DNA from: Paraphysomonas bandaiensis
Lineage: Eukaryota; Chrysophyceae
Reading direction: 5' to 3'
Assembly (NCBI GenBank): GCA_965644295.1
Contig: CBFFRP010000043.1
Location: 1-64,000, forward strand
DNA length: 64,000 bases
Positions 23,251-35,100 of this stretch are shown here, piece by piece. The notes under the pieces were generated by a model. That model worked only from the letters and a program-made list of their open reading frames with translations, did no database searches and was not told the DNA's origin. Position 1 is the first letter of the stretch, and each line of letters begins with the position of its first letter. The translations under genes were made by a program, and so were the position numbers.

Positions 23251-24093
23251 TTATATAGCAATATTTCTTGACGACCACGGCAACTCGCCCTTCATATCTT
23301 GCTGCCTCATATACTCGTACCCTGATTCCATCATCTCATATATTACTTGTCTCTCCATGATCTGAAAAGCAGGAGCCATTTTCCGCTTCCTTGTGCGCTC
23401 TCGGCATACTTCATCTTTCCTCCAGTCTACCCAATATACTTCTCTCTCATCCTGCACGTACTGCGGCAGAGGGAGTCTCTTGACTGATCGGGTAACGAAG
23501 TGCCAAAATGATCCATCAATCGCTACCTCACCTCTATATTCGGTCATTAGTCGACCGTCAAGAAAAAGAGGAATGTGTATAGATGCCATACACGCATTGA
23601 TAATGTCGTCTTTGTCTGAAAAGTTAGAAATCAATTTCGCTTGTGCGGAGTTTATAGGTGTTATAGTGAGATAAAGGTGAGATATTTCTTGAGGTGATAA
23701 CGTGTCAGGTATTTGTTTATGCAGCCAATCCCTAATCAATGGACCCCATATACCAGCAAGTCCAATCTTCCTCTCATACAAGTTTAGTTGTTCAGCGACG
23801 GCCAGTGATTCATCAGTTGAAGAGCGGAAATCGGCATTCAGTTTCAGCAGAGTGGCAGCAATGGAGCCTGCACTGGCTCCCACAATAGGAACGTTGTGTA
23901 GATCACAGTATTCTTTCAAGTAGAGAGCAGCCCCTGCAAACCAGTAGTAGTAGTTTCCCCCTCCAGTGAAGTATAGCGCAGTTGGCGTTGACGAGGAGTC
24001 TCTTCGGAGTAGAGTGGAAAGAGATCTCTCTCTGGTCCCACAGATAGCAGGCTTACATCTATTGCAGAGTGAGGGAGCTCTATTGGCTATCAT
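23251..24093 (-). CDS. Patatin-like phospholipase
   Basis: Single-exon gene, 280 residues. It has the patatin catalytic layout: an oxyanion-type Gly-rich turn (FTGGGNYYYWFAG, about 42-54), the nucleophile elbow GASAGS (about 73-78, GxSxG) and the dyad Asp in AIDGSFWHF. Such enzymes use a Ser-Asp dyad to hydrolyse acyl groups from glycero- or galactolipids. The first 35 residues are rich in Arg, Ser and Cys and lack acids until the REERSL-like segment, so a mitochondrial presequence is possible. A tryptophan-rich stretch (YWVDWRKDE) after the Asp is unusual and unassigned. The substrate is unknown. Confidence 0.85.
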   Translation of the reverse strand: MIANRAPSLCNRCKPAICGTRERSLSTLLRRDSSSTPTALYFTGGGNYYYWFAGAALYLKEYCDLHNVPIVGASAGSIAATLLKLNADFRSSTDESLAVAEQLNLYERKIGLAGIWGPLIRDWLHKQIPDTLSPQEISHLYLTITPINSAQAKLISNFSDKDDIINACMASIHIPLFLDGRLMTEYRGEVAIDGSFWHFVTRSVKRLPLPQYVQDEREVYWVDWRKDEVCRERTRKRKMAPAFQIMERQVIYEMMESGYEYMRQQDMKGELPWSSRNIAI

Positions 24094-24648
24094 TGCAGGT
24101 AGGTCTATCTACGCATTGTATATTAAACTCAATCTGCGATACCCCTCAATAGCCCAGATACACTCTACGTACTGTGCGTATAACCCCTGCAGATATACGC
24201 CTTTCCTGTATGGTGTATGCTGTAGATTAGCATTACACCATGCACTGTATATACAGTATACGGTATACCACCACCACTCCAACGGAGCAAACGATGGACT
24301 ATCGAACAAAATTCATTCTGGAATGCACAGTCATGTACTTATATACAATTCTCCATGTACTTCTGTACTTATATCCCAGTACCAACTGCTGTATTTCATG
24401 TATTCCAACGTATAAAGCCATGACATGATGATGCACAGGTGGGTCGCCAACAGCATCACATCCTTTAAACGACTGATCTGCCAATCATATTTAGCGGCTG
24501 GAAGGGCACCACATGCTACTACTACTATGCACAGTGCGTATACTCAGTACTGTTGTTATTAATAAAGCACTTTGTCGCAGTTGCTATTAAATAGCATACG
24601 TTGATCAGAATTACTAATCAGCACTGACCTATAGGATCATTGTGACAG
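24094..24648. promoter_or_regulatory. Divergent promoter region with GTATAC dyad
   Basis: Holds GTATACGGTATAC at 24256-24268 and ACTGCTGTATTTC near 24388, words related to those upstream of other genes in the window. No gene is present. Confidence 0.35.
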
Positions 24649-25505
24649 ATGAGTGCAGCATTTCCTGAGATCCCTCTTACCCCAGCCTTCTACATATGGA
24701 TGGCTGCGGTGCCCATAATGTACTTTGGCCTTGTTATATTGTTCAGAGCTATGAACCTATGGGAAGCAAAAACTAGAAAGGGTAGCCGTGGATCAGATAT
24801 TATGGCGTTTCTTATTGTCGCTGGAATCTGTGTTACCTACCTTGGAATTGTAGGTGTAATTGCCTGGTTCGAACTGGAGCCTTCATGGGATTATGATACA
24901 CTGAAGAAAGACAATATCTATGGTCGTGCTCAGTTCGTTGAGGATCATTTGATTATGCCCATGATGTCTTATCAAGGATGGAATCTTTTGCTCTGCCTCT
25001 TCAACAATGATCTTCGTGATCCTGCAATGATTGGTATTTTGCTATACAGTTATTATATATATTATGGTTGACACTGTATTATATTGTAGGGCATCATCTT
25101 GTAACTGGATCGCTCGCCTATTTTGGGATCCACCCTTACGTGCATTACTATGGTCTCTTCTTCTTTGGTTTCGCTGAGTTAACGAATATTCCACTCACTC
25201 TGGTGGATATGTTTAAGTATTTCCCGGACCTAAAAGAGAAAATGCCCGTGCTAAACGAGTTCTGCAGAATTACTTTTGCAGTATCTTTTATTATTGTTCG
25301 ATTGATTATGTGGCCATATATTTCGTATGGCTTTTGGGTAGGAGCTCTGGATCTGTTGCGCACTGGCAGAGCCCACTCGACGTTTGTTGTAGCAGTTTTC
25401 TTTGGAGCCAACTTGTTCCTTACTGGTCTTCAGTTTTTATGGGGATCTAAAATTTTTGGCTTCTTATTCAAGAGCGGCAAAAAGAAGAGCAAGAAATCTG
25501 CTTAA
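24649..25505 (+). CDS. TLC-domain (TRAM-LAG1-CLN8) multi-pass membrane protein
   Basis: Two exons (24649-25033, 25090-25505) make a 266-residue protein with about six membrane helices. The TLC domain lies in the second half: HHLVTGSLAYFG with the paired His, a GFAELTNIPLTLVDMF helix and an FIIVRLIMWP helix carrying the usual Arg. It ends KKKSKKSA, which fits a KKxx ER-retrieval signal. TLC proteins include ceramide synthases and lipid-sensing or fatty-acid-handling membrane proteins. The sequence lacks an obvious Hox-like or full LAG motif, so a ceramide synthase call is not made. It probably acts in ER lipid metabolism or lipid transfer. Confidence 0.82.
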
Positions 25506-26392
25506 GAGACTGGCAATATTGCTGTATAATTAGTCGCGTGTCATCTGTAATAATAAGCAATAAATTCATTATCATCTAATCTTGTCATCATTAGGCCCTT
25601 CAAACTTGATAATATACTTAGTGTTATATATAATATATTTGTACTAAGTGTTATATATATAATTTCCGTACTAAAGTTGGTAGTAGGTCAAGGAAGCAAG
25701 CATCTGCTTGTCAAGTTATGACACAATTGGATGATTTACTAAGTTAACTGGACGTGTATTTACTCATAAAACAAGTTAAGATTAGAGAAGATTATAATAA
25801 ATATAATAAACAATATATCACGTTATCTCTACTACCACTCATTTGTAGTACGATCTTATATCGTCACTATCTTCTTGTATGGTCAATATATTTTCAGTTC
25901 TCATTACTTCTCATACTAATACAGTTAACCACTACTGTATTCTCCAGTAACCGTCATAATTCCAATATCTTAGAATTACAGCTTTTAAATGCTTATACAG
26001 CAAAACTCAACACTGCTAATAGACCGAGAGTCCCTTAACCTGAGGCGATCTTCACCCTCATCAGCTTATTATTAGTTTAATAGAATCTGGATACAAATTA
26101 GTTGTCGATTGGTCATTCTTCTTTAATTCGTGTTAATAAAAACTATTTTTACAACATAAAAGTTGTATTTATCAACCACGATCTCGTGTTGGAACATCAT
26201 CTTACTTTAAAAGACTTATTATCAAGGTTGCACCCACATCGGCGCTGTGTATATGCATAACGAAATACTAGGCTAATTTTCATAGGGATACATGCTGTGC
26301 ATCAACGCAACTGAAATATTTTTACGATTCTACAGCCACAAGGTCTACGATGCTTGAATGGAGACTTCTACAAAATATAAACTAAGTATATT
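25506..26392. other. Intergenic, AT-rich
   Basis: Contains duplicated AGTGTTATATATAAT words near 25620-25670. No gene was recognised. It separates convergent genes. Confidence 0.5.
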
Positions 26393-28997
26393 TTATGCAG
26401 TTGCGGTGAGCCTCAGTATTTGCTGAATACGGTTCTCATTCTTAGCAATGGATGCCTTTGTCACCGACACCTTCATTTTCTGCTCTTGAATCTGCAAAAC
26501 GTTAGACGAGGAAAGAATAATATTTCAATTCGCTATCACACCTGTTCCTCCAAATCGCTGAGCTCTCGTTGTAGTGGCACGAGGGCTTCTTGTGTTTGTC
26601 GCTTCTGGTTCTCGACTTCAATTTCATATCTACATATTATTGCAAAACGTTAACTAATTCCGACATCTTAAAGGCTGACAATAGCTGCTTGGATACAGCT
26701 ATGCCTATATACTTTAATCGAAAGTGTAAACATGAACTACATACTTTCTGCACTCCTCTTCCCATCGATGAAGCTCCATAGTCATGATTCCCACATCCTC
26801 CTGAATATAGTCCATGCATGTTCCAAGAGGTCCAGTATGTTGAACGAGTATCTGGACAGCCTTACGAAGCCGCTCGATATCTCCTGCACCGGAGGAAGTG
26901 GCGGCAGAGCCCTTCTTGTCACCCATTCCTACACACACCCATTAATATCAACTGATACGGTAATTTACTATCACACCTGTTTTTCTTAAACGACCAAGGC
27001 GAATTCCTCCAGCCTTGTCAGGTTTGTCGCCAGCTTTCTCCTCCTCCCCCTAGTAGACATCAAATTAAACGATGACACTTTCGCACTACGGAATCACTTG
27101 GACGCCAATACGAGAGTAAAACTGAAAAAGCATCATACTGCCCACCTTCATTTCCTTGGCGGCCGCCTCTTGCTCCGCCTGTCGAGAGAGAATGTCCTGA
27201 ACTAGCTTACTCTGTTGCTGATTTCGATCCGCATCACCCCCATCCTTATCGTCTGCCAGTCGTTCCTCCTCCACAATATCGTCATCGTCCTGTTTAGCAG
27301 TGTTAATTAGCAACATAAAGTCAATATCTATCGTGCTACAATGTGTCACTTTAAACTATCATTCACAAAATACAAAGTTCACTTCTTACGTCATCGTCAT
27401 TCTGCCCATCTCTCATGATTCCTTCAGCTTTCTTGGTAGATGGCGCAGTATCCTTTGCACTCACTTCACGAGTGGCATCACGTATCTTGGGAGGCCTTCT
27501 GCGAGCAGTGGTTGGTCTCATCGATCGCTTGGCTTCACCACTTTCTGCACCTTCTCCTAGCTTCTCCATGGCGTCGGATGCATCTTCCTGTGGAAAGGCC
27601 ACGTTAGCCATGTTCAATTATACAGTCATAGAATACACACCATTGGCTTATCGTCCATTGTATCTTTTCTGTTATCATCAAACCCACGGTTACCTAGATT
27701 TGCCATTGCATCATCTTTTGTTTCTGCTGCAACAGGTGCATTCATGGGCTGTGCTTGGGGTTTCGGTCTCGGCCGTTCTTCAATGCGAGGAGATGGCTCC
27801 TGAGATCCTTTAAAGTCATCCCCACCTCGTACCGGCGCGCTTCCTCCAGCAGGAGCAAGACCCATCTGCTCATGCACAGCTCGCACCGCACTAGAGGAGT
27901 CTGGCATCATCCGAGCGGCTAGGGCAAGCAGCTGTAGGAAACGATTTGTATCTTGAGCCTCGAGACCAGCAACGATCTTTTGAGGCTTCGCCCCTACTAA
28001 AGTATTCAGTTGTGCGCCCACTAGATTAATCATCTTTTCTAGGAAAATAATTTTTTGCTCTTTTTCTTTGACATTTGCACTATCCAGTTCTGCCGGTTCA
28101 TATAGATTTTCGGCGAATCCCGTAGCGCGAATGACTTCTGTGAATATATCGTGAAGAAAGCGAAACGGTGGCTTACCCAAGAGCTTGTCGGAGAGTTTCG
28201 GTTTGGTAATGAGTGGCTGGAGAAGTTCTTTCGTAATTTCAGGAGATCCGTCGCAGCGGTCAATTTCAGCGTCCATATTAGCCGGTCTGTCGCTGACACC
28301 ACCGAGCGCTGTGCTACTAGTGGCATGGGTTCGACTTCCAGCTCTAGTACCACCACGGCTCTTTCCTCGCTCATGTGCAATAGGAGGGTCTATAATTGCA
28401 TCAGCGGAATGTTTTGAGTCCATCCCTCCGTCCTTTTCGTCTGGCATGTCCATCTTATGACCCTTTGATGGAGCATCGTGTCGATCGGATGACTTTGCCT
28501 GAGAGGGACCGTCGCGGACTGGAGGTGCAGCACTTCCGGGCTGTTCTCCGTCGAGATACCGCCGAACTGCTGCCGCTGAATCACATGTCTCACTAGCAGC
28601 AAATTCGCCCAACAAGGCAAGAAATGTTGATGTGTTCTCTGGTTCTAGTCCGGCGACAACCTTAGAGCCTTTGACGTCAAGTGGCGCTCCCTGAATAGAA
28701 TACAATGACGTGAGAAGAGAAGATAGTCATTTCTCAACATACCTGACATATTCCAACTACTGCAAATATCTTTTCCAAGTATGCAATTTTCGAATTTTTA
28801 TCCGATATGTTCGATGAGTCCATTTCTTCGGGTGAGTACAGGCCCTCTGCAAACCCAGTCGTATTTATTATTGCCGTAATCGTATCATGCAAGAAACGGA
28901 AAGGAGGCTTCATCAACAATTTCTCCGACATTTTGGGTTTAGGTATGAGGGAGTTTATCCTGTCCTTAACGAGTGGTATCAACGTTTCCATGTCCAT
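26393..28997 (-). CDS. IFT54: IFT54 / TRAF3IP1-like intraflagellar transport protein with duplicated N-terminal unit
   Basis: IFT54 is an IFT-B subunit that binds tubulin and IFT20 and is needed to build cilia. About eight exons, with starts at 28997, 28690, 27587, 27289 and further downstream, read through short introns. The protein begins with a calponin-homology-like unit (KPPFRFLHD ... TGFAEGLY ... IAYLEKI ... KVVAGLEPENT). A second copy of the same unit lies inside exon 2 (KPPFRFLHD ... TGFAENLY ... IIFLEKM ... KIVAGLEAQDT), whereas known IFT54 has one. A charged, disordered middle follows. The C-terminal coiled coil has GPLGTCMDYIQEDVGIM, QREL.DLEEQ and a final TKARIRKNERRIQQIL segment typical of the MIP-T3 domain. 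The ATG at 28997 places the CH unit near the N-terminus, as in the family. The total is roughly 700 residues. Confidence 0.93.
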
Positions 28998-29633
28998 ATT
29001 TGGCAACAGAAATCCAACGAAACGCTATTCAATTTATACTATACAAGGTTCAATTTATATCCACCGCACTCAAACAATCTTGTTACCAACCTAGAAGATG
29101 AACAAAACTCACTATATAATAAGTAAAGGTGGTGGCCTGGTATATATAACGGCGTCGTTTAATAGTGATGGGAGTTTAAATATATGCACAATGACATCTA
29201 GCAGTCAACTGCTCGTACAGTCCTATACGATACGAGACATACTATACATCCTATACTCTCCATATACTCTACGTACATATAGAGTGAAACCAAACCATCT
29301 ACGTTTCAAAAACTGTACTAGAAATATGCTACACAGCAACTTATGAAACATAAAGTAACAATAATACTGTGTATACCGCGGGATACGTATCTGTCAAAAT
29401 TACGAAGAGGACAATATTGGACCAAACGGACAAGAACGTCATTTAACACCAATAAATCACGCTATGCAAATTCGCGCAATTCCAGAATTGTCCATGCCTG
29501 TACTATTTCATATAGCAGTGTGTGGAGTATATTTATGCGTATGCAATAACTAGCTTCAAATATAACTGACAGGTCATTGTCTGCGCCCCAAATTAACATT
29601 CACGTTGTCGTATAACATCATCTGATTGCATTC
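28998..29633. promoter_or_regulatory. Divergent promoter region with GTATAC-like dyad
   Basis: Contains a cluster of TATAC words at 29220-29280 and GTATACCGCGGGATAC at 29371-29386, which is 263 bp before the SOD start. Regulatory function is inferred. Confidence 0.35.
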
Positions 29634-30716
29634 ATGGGTGGCGCTGTAAGTACTTTACCTGACACATTGGATAAAGATCAATGTATTGCGATTGTTGGCG
29701 ATTCATTCTCTGAGGAATTATGGGAATCCCACTCTAAAGATGGTTCAATTACTAAAGAAGAACTTTGTCGATTGGCTACAGTGAAAGCTGTGTCAAATAT
29801 TTCTTCTGAAGGTGAATCAGGAGTTACAGGAGTTGTGAATTTTGAACAAGTTTTCTCAACTGGACCATGCAAAATAACTTACAAAATTACTGGCTTAAAG
29901 CCAGGTCTCCATGCGTTAACAATGTCAGTTCATGCTTATGTGGTGTAATTTACACTAACTTATTTACACTAGTCATGAGCCTGCACATTTTGGTGAAGGT
30001 GATGCCTTGGGTGGTGAACACTACAACCCTCATAATAAAGCTCACGGTGGTCCGACTGACGAGGTTAGCAGCGCACTGACAATATTAAACCTGAACTAAT
30101 TATGTATACAGGAAAGACATGCCGGTGATCTTGGAAATATTGAAGCGAATGCTGATGGTACTGCAGAAGGAGAATTAACTTCCAATTTGGTTGCTCTGTA
30201 AGAGTGTGCATTTCAACCACATTGTTGTCATAATTATTTCCAGTTCTGGAGATTTTTCTGTTATCGGTCGCACTATAATAGTTCACGAAGATGCTGACGA
30301 CTTAGGTTTGTTGTATTTTACTTATACTGCTCTTACTAAGAGACCTTTTAACAGGAAAGGGTGAACATGAACTGTCATCCACCACTGGCAACTCAGGTGC
30401 CCCAATTGGTCACGGTGAAATATCAAAAACAGAAGCTGTAGAAGTTAAAAAGGGCTCTGCTATGAGACATAAGTTTGCTAAGCAATCTTCTAGCCGTGTA
30501 ATGAAAGCAAAGGCTGAATTTGAAGAAGAAGAAGACCCTTTCGCGCAGGAGCTGGATATTGTGTCAGAAGAAGTGCCCCAACAGACTCCATTTGATGCGG
30601 CAGATGCTACTCCTGAAGGCGACACAGCCGTTGCTGTGGAAGGCGATGCAACTGCTGCAACTGAAGGTGAATCCGCACCCGGAGCGGAAGATGCCGCTGC
30701 TCCAGCTGATTCTTGA
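29634..30716 (+). CDS. Cu/Zn-superoxide-dismutase-like protein with extra N- and C-terminal regions
   Basis: Five exons (29634-29923, 29973-30063, 30112-30197, 30244-30305, 30355-30716) give 296 residues. The N-terminus MGGAVS fits N-myristoylation. It is followed by an EF-hand-like loop (SHSKDGSITKEE). The SOD fold then runs from about residue 55. Zn and Cu ligand blocks are recognisable: GEHYNP, KAHGGP, ERHAGDLGN and GRTIIVHEDADDLGKG. The first copper-binding block reads LTIHE instead of FHVHE, so one Cu His is replaced by Thr. The Cys of the intrasubunit disulphide and the active-site Arg near the end are also missing (GNSGAPIGHGE). A long acidic tail rich in Glu, Ala and Pro completes the protein. 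Dismutase activity is therefore doubtful. The LTIHE reading depends on the first splice, which uses GTCAGT. Confidence 0.85.
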
Positions 30717-32137
30717 TTGGGGTAATCAATAGCGACTGTGACTTATATCTGCATTTTTGTCCTACTGTAAAATCAATTCACTAATTGTATGGTTTTGTTA
30801 ATGTTTCACTATATTAGTTAGCAGTCTTTGCACGTATTAGCTTCGGTATTTTATATATTTGAGGCAGATACCGCTATATTTAGTCGATAATTATAGCTGT
30901 AGTGGTGCAGCAGTCGTTAATCTACGTCACAGATCACAGAGTAATAATGTGCTACATATTCTAGAAACGATAAGGACGTCGGCATAATCAAATTTAAAAA
31001 ATAAAGTGGCCCTTGATTCTTATGACTAAAATCGAAAGAAGCATTGATTTTTACTGTATCATACATTTTAAATTTGAACATATAACATATCATCTAGTTC
31101 ATCAGTTGGCTCCGAGCAAGATGGTGCGTACATGTGCCAGTCGTAAATAAAAGTCCTTAATCTGTGTTCCGTAGTTGTAGGCAAGTAAACGCAAGTGGTG
31201 ACACTAAATAATCTTACGTCCAACAGAATTATATACACAGCAATAGTCAAAGTCATTCGATTAGTATAGAGAGCTCTGTCACTATAATTCTTGTACATCT
31301 TTGGTGACCTATGAATAGTTCAAATATTCTACATTCTACATAAGTTAATAGTGATGCGGTTGCTAGATTAATAATTTAGATAAAGTAATAGTATGATAAG
31401 CTAGAAACTTGGCTGAGAAGCACGCCTTTTGTAATTTTATTATCTACGTCGAGAGGGTGTCGTTCGTCACATGAAATTCCAATAGAGTGTGAGTAATAGC
31501 TGCGGAGTAGAATCACTTGTTTTCAAAATTTCGGCAATCCATCAGGGTCTTGCCTTGATTAGTATGTCGTTTAATAGCAGTTAGTGTTGCAATCGAAACC
31601 TTTCAGGGCTGGTTAAATTACGTGTAGTATTTATTCGTTTCGCAACATTGCATTATTATTGTTGCAGTTAGAAGACTACATCTAATAGCTCAACAATTAA
31701 CAATCACGCTACTGTACCGATCATTCATATCCTTGGAATGATATAACTACTTGTACGAACTTGCAGTTCCCAGCTGCTGGAATTGATTGTTACAGCACTG
31801 GACAGAACTGTATACCGCAGTATACATGCAGTATATGACACCTGGTGCCGTATACCGGTATACAGCAGTTGGTAATGAAAATCGAAGTACAAAAAAAACT
31901 TCTTTGATGGGGAATCCCCCGAACACAAAATTCAGGCCAATGACATGCATGGACATGCTGTAGCTCTCTCGCTTGATGTCAACGTATGCACAGCCGCAGT
32001 ATGTGTATGTGTATGTATTTATTACATATGGATACCACTACACCGAGACGTTCCAATGGCACAGGCAGATGTCTATAGTTAAGGTGCTACATATATGAGA
32101 TCCCATTGAAATGAATGTACATATTTGTTGATTAATT
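30717..32137. promoter_or_regulatory. Intergenic region with GTATAC dyads upstream of the polycystin-like gene
   Basis: No gene in 1.4 kb. GTATACCGCAGTATAC (31810-31825) and GTATACCGGTATAC (31850-31863) lie 275-330 bp before the next start codon. The rest is AT-rich and featureless. Confidence 0.4.
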
Positions 32138-35100
32138 ATGAAGAATAGGATGATAGCCCTTGTGTGTTACGCAGTACTACTGCCTCACATCTGTATAGCA
32201 GTCAGCACTATGAGAGACTATGTGAATAACGCAAAACAAATAGAAACAAATACACGCCACCACTTTGATCCGCTGTTGCTTACTTTGCCGCCTATAGGAT
32301 TTCCAGCTCCAACCCCTGCTCCGTCTTATAACCCTTCTAGTGTGCCCTCTATTATTCCAACTGGGGAACCGACAGGGGAACCGTCCTCTGTACCAAGTGT
32401 TATTCCAACTGGGCAACCCACTAGCATACCAAGTACAAGCATACCGACTTTTCACCCATCGTCCTATCCCAGTTTCGTGCCATCAACTCAACCGTCAAGT
32501 CCTCCATCTTGTTATCCGACAGGAGAACCTAGTGGGATACCAAGTGGTGAGCCCTCTGGTGTGCCTTCTGTATTGCCCACGGGTTTTCCGAGTGGTTTGC
32601 CGACTACGGAACCAACGGGCACTCCAAGCGTGGTTCCTAGTGGTCAACCGAGCACAGCCCCAACTGGCGCGCCATCAGGCATTCCAAGTGGGATACCAAG
32701 TGGTGAGCCCTCTGGTGTGCCTTCTGTATTGCCCACGGGTTTCCCGAGTGGTTTGCCGACTACGGAACCAACGGGCACTCCAAGCGTGGTTCCTAGTGGT
32801 CAACCGAGCACAGCCCCAACTGGCGCGCCATCAGGCATTCCAAGTGGGATACCAAGTGGTGAGCCCTCTGGTGTGCCTTCTGTATTGCCCACGGGTTTCC
32901 CGAGTGGTTTGCCGACTACGGAACCAACGGGCACTCCAAGCGTGGTTCCTAGTGGTCAACCGAGCACAGCCCCAACTGGCGCGCCATCAGGCATTCCAAG
33001 TGGGATACCAAGTGGTGAGCCGACCATGCTCTCACCGTTTCCTACATCCATACCATCTGGTGATCCCAGCGGTGCTCCTACTTGCCAGCCCTCTGGTTTG
33101 CCAACGTTGACACCTTCTGGGGAACCTTCTAGTTTGCCAACCTGTGTTCCATCTGGCGAACCATCTAACCAGCCCACCCATGAGCCATCAAGTGGTCCGA
33201 GTGTGGCACCTACAGGGGAACCATCTTCTCTTCCCACCAGTTTTCCGTCATACGAACCATCCGGACAACCTTCGTATTCCCCTACTATTGCTCCTACAGG
33301 ATTCCCATCAGAAATGCCAAGTAGTGCTCCATCTTTTCGTCCATCCAGTCAACCGTCTACGGTCCCCACATCACAGCCTACATCTCCTAGTCGCATGCCA
33401 ACATCTGAACCTAGTGTGACCCCTACTTCTCAACCTTCTAGTGAACCCTCTCCCGAACCATCTGGCCCACCCACAAGTTCGCCAAGTGGGTTTCCGAGTA
33501 CACTTCCTAGCAGTATCCCGTCGAGGCAGCCCTCCGCTGTACCAACGAATATTCCAAGCAATTGTCCAACTAGTTCTCCTACTGTTGTACCCAGTAAGAT
33601 TCCGAGTGGTATCCCGTCCTTCTTACCCACAGCATTACCATCTGGAGAGCCCTCTGGATTACCTTCAGGTTTTCCGACAATGTATCCCTCGTCCCTGCCC
33701 AGTGTGATTCCTTCTGCTGCACCTAGTTGCTGCCCCAGCAGCGAGCCGTCCAAGGGACCTAGTGCAGTACCAAGTAGTTATCCGACTGATAGCCCTGTGA
33801 GCGTTCCAACCTATATGCCTTCATCGGAGCCGACGGGGTGGCCTACTGCGTTACCTAGCTTCAGACCATCTAGTAGTGAACCGACTGGGGTACCCTCCGC
33901 ACTGCCATCATTATTGTCTCCGCCGCCTACATTTACTGTGATGCCCTCTTCGCACCCTAGTAGTGGCCCTTCGCAGGCCCCTCTAGCAGTACCTACAAGT
34001 AGGCCGACGGACATACCTACACTGTTACCCTCTTCTTTGCCGTCGTTATCTCCCTCAAACCTTCCGACTGCAGTACCAACAGTAATTCCGTCGTATACGC
34101 CCACATCTGTTCCATCTGTATACCCAAGTGCAGAGCCAACCATGTCTCCAACAAGTGTTCCAACCGGGTTACCGCACATACTGTCACAAAATGTCACAGC
34201 TGGAAAGACTAGCCTTACGGTGGGTATTTTGCTATCATTGGATGGGGAGGTATACTGTGCGGCGTATGTGCTCACAGAGCATCCGATAACAACGGACGCT
34301 GTAGTATACACGAATAGGATGGCAACATCCATAAATCAATATGCGTATATTCATATTACCGAACTTGTACCGGCAACTGAGTATGCGGTGTATTGTGTGT
34401 CTCTGAACTCAAATAGAGTTACTGTGACATCATACAGCGATATGATTACGAACAGAGTGATAGCGAAGACGCACTGCTGTCGTGAAATAGTTGTGCAGTT
34501 AGCAGCAACAACTGTGTCTTCCAATTTGTCAATGCTCGATATGGTGTTGCTCGAGTGGACCCGTGCGACGGATATTGAGCCATTAGATATTCAACTTTGG
34601 ACGAATTACACTCCGGCATTAGCTTCCGATTCCGTAACTATGAATCCATTCGTTCCCACTATGGTGAATATTTTGCCGAGTTCTCTTGCGACCTACGCTT
34701 CGGCCTCTCTGCCATCGGGATTAGCAGTTGGTGACTACGAGCTATTCTTTACCGTATCTGGAAGCAATTATTCCATTTATAAGTTGGTGTACACGCCATC
34801 CTTGCCAGTGTTTTCTGTAGTGGAGAGTGGGGGGGAGTATTTACCTGATGCCCCCATCGTTAACACTGCAGAGTTTTCTAATGATGGTTCATCTGTCATA
34901 GTGACATTTGATATGGCCACAGACAAGGCTGGCTTGGGTTCGACTTTTCAGTGCTCGAAATTGTTTACGTTTACACAAAGCAGCTTAGGAAGTTGTATTT
35001 GGTCTTCTTCCAGTAAAGTTCGCATATATGCTTCCAGCTATTACCCACTTGATGTGGGCAGATCTATTATTATCAACTCTGGAGTGTTGCGAGCAGAATG

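Noticed and set aside
32177-34332. Long minus-strand and +1 frames across the Pro-Ser-Thr repeat region
   Set aside because: They are shadows of the repetitive plus-strand exon. The plus frame continues for 2201 codons and joins downstream exons.
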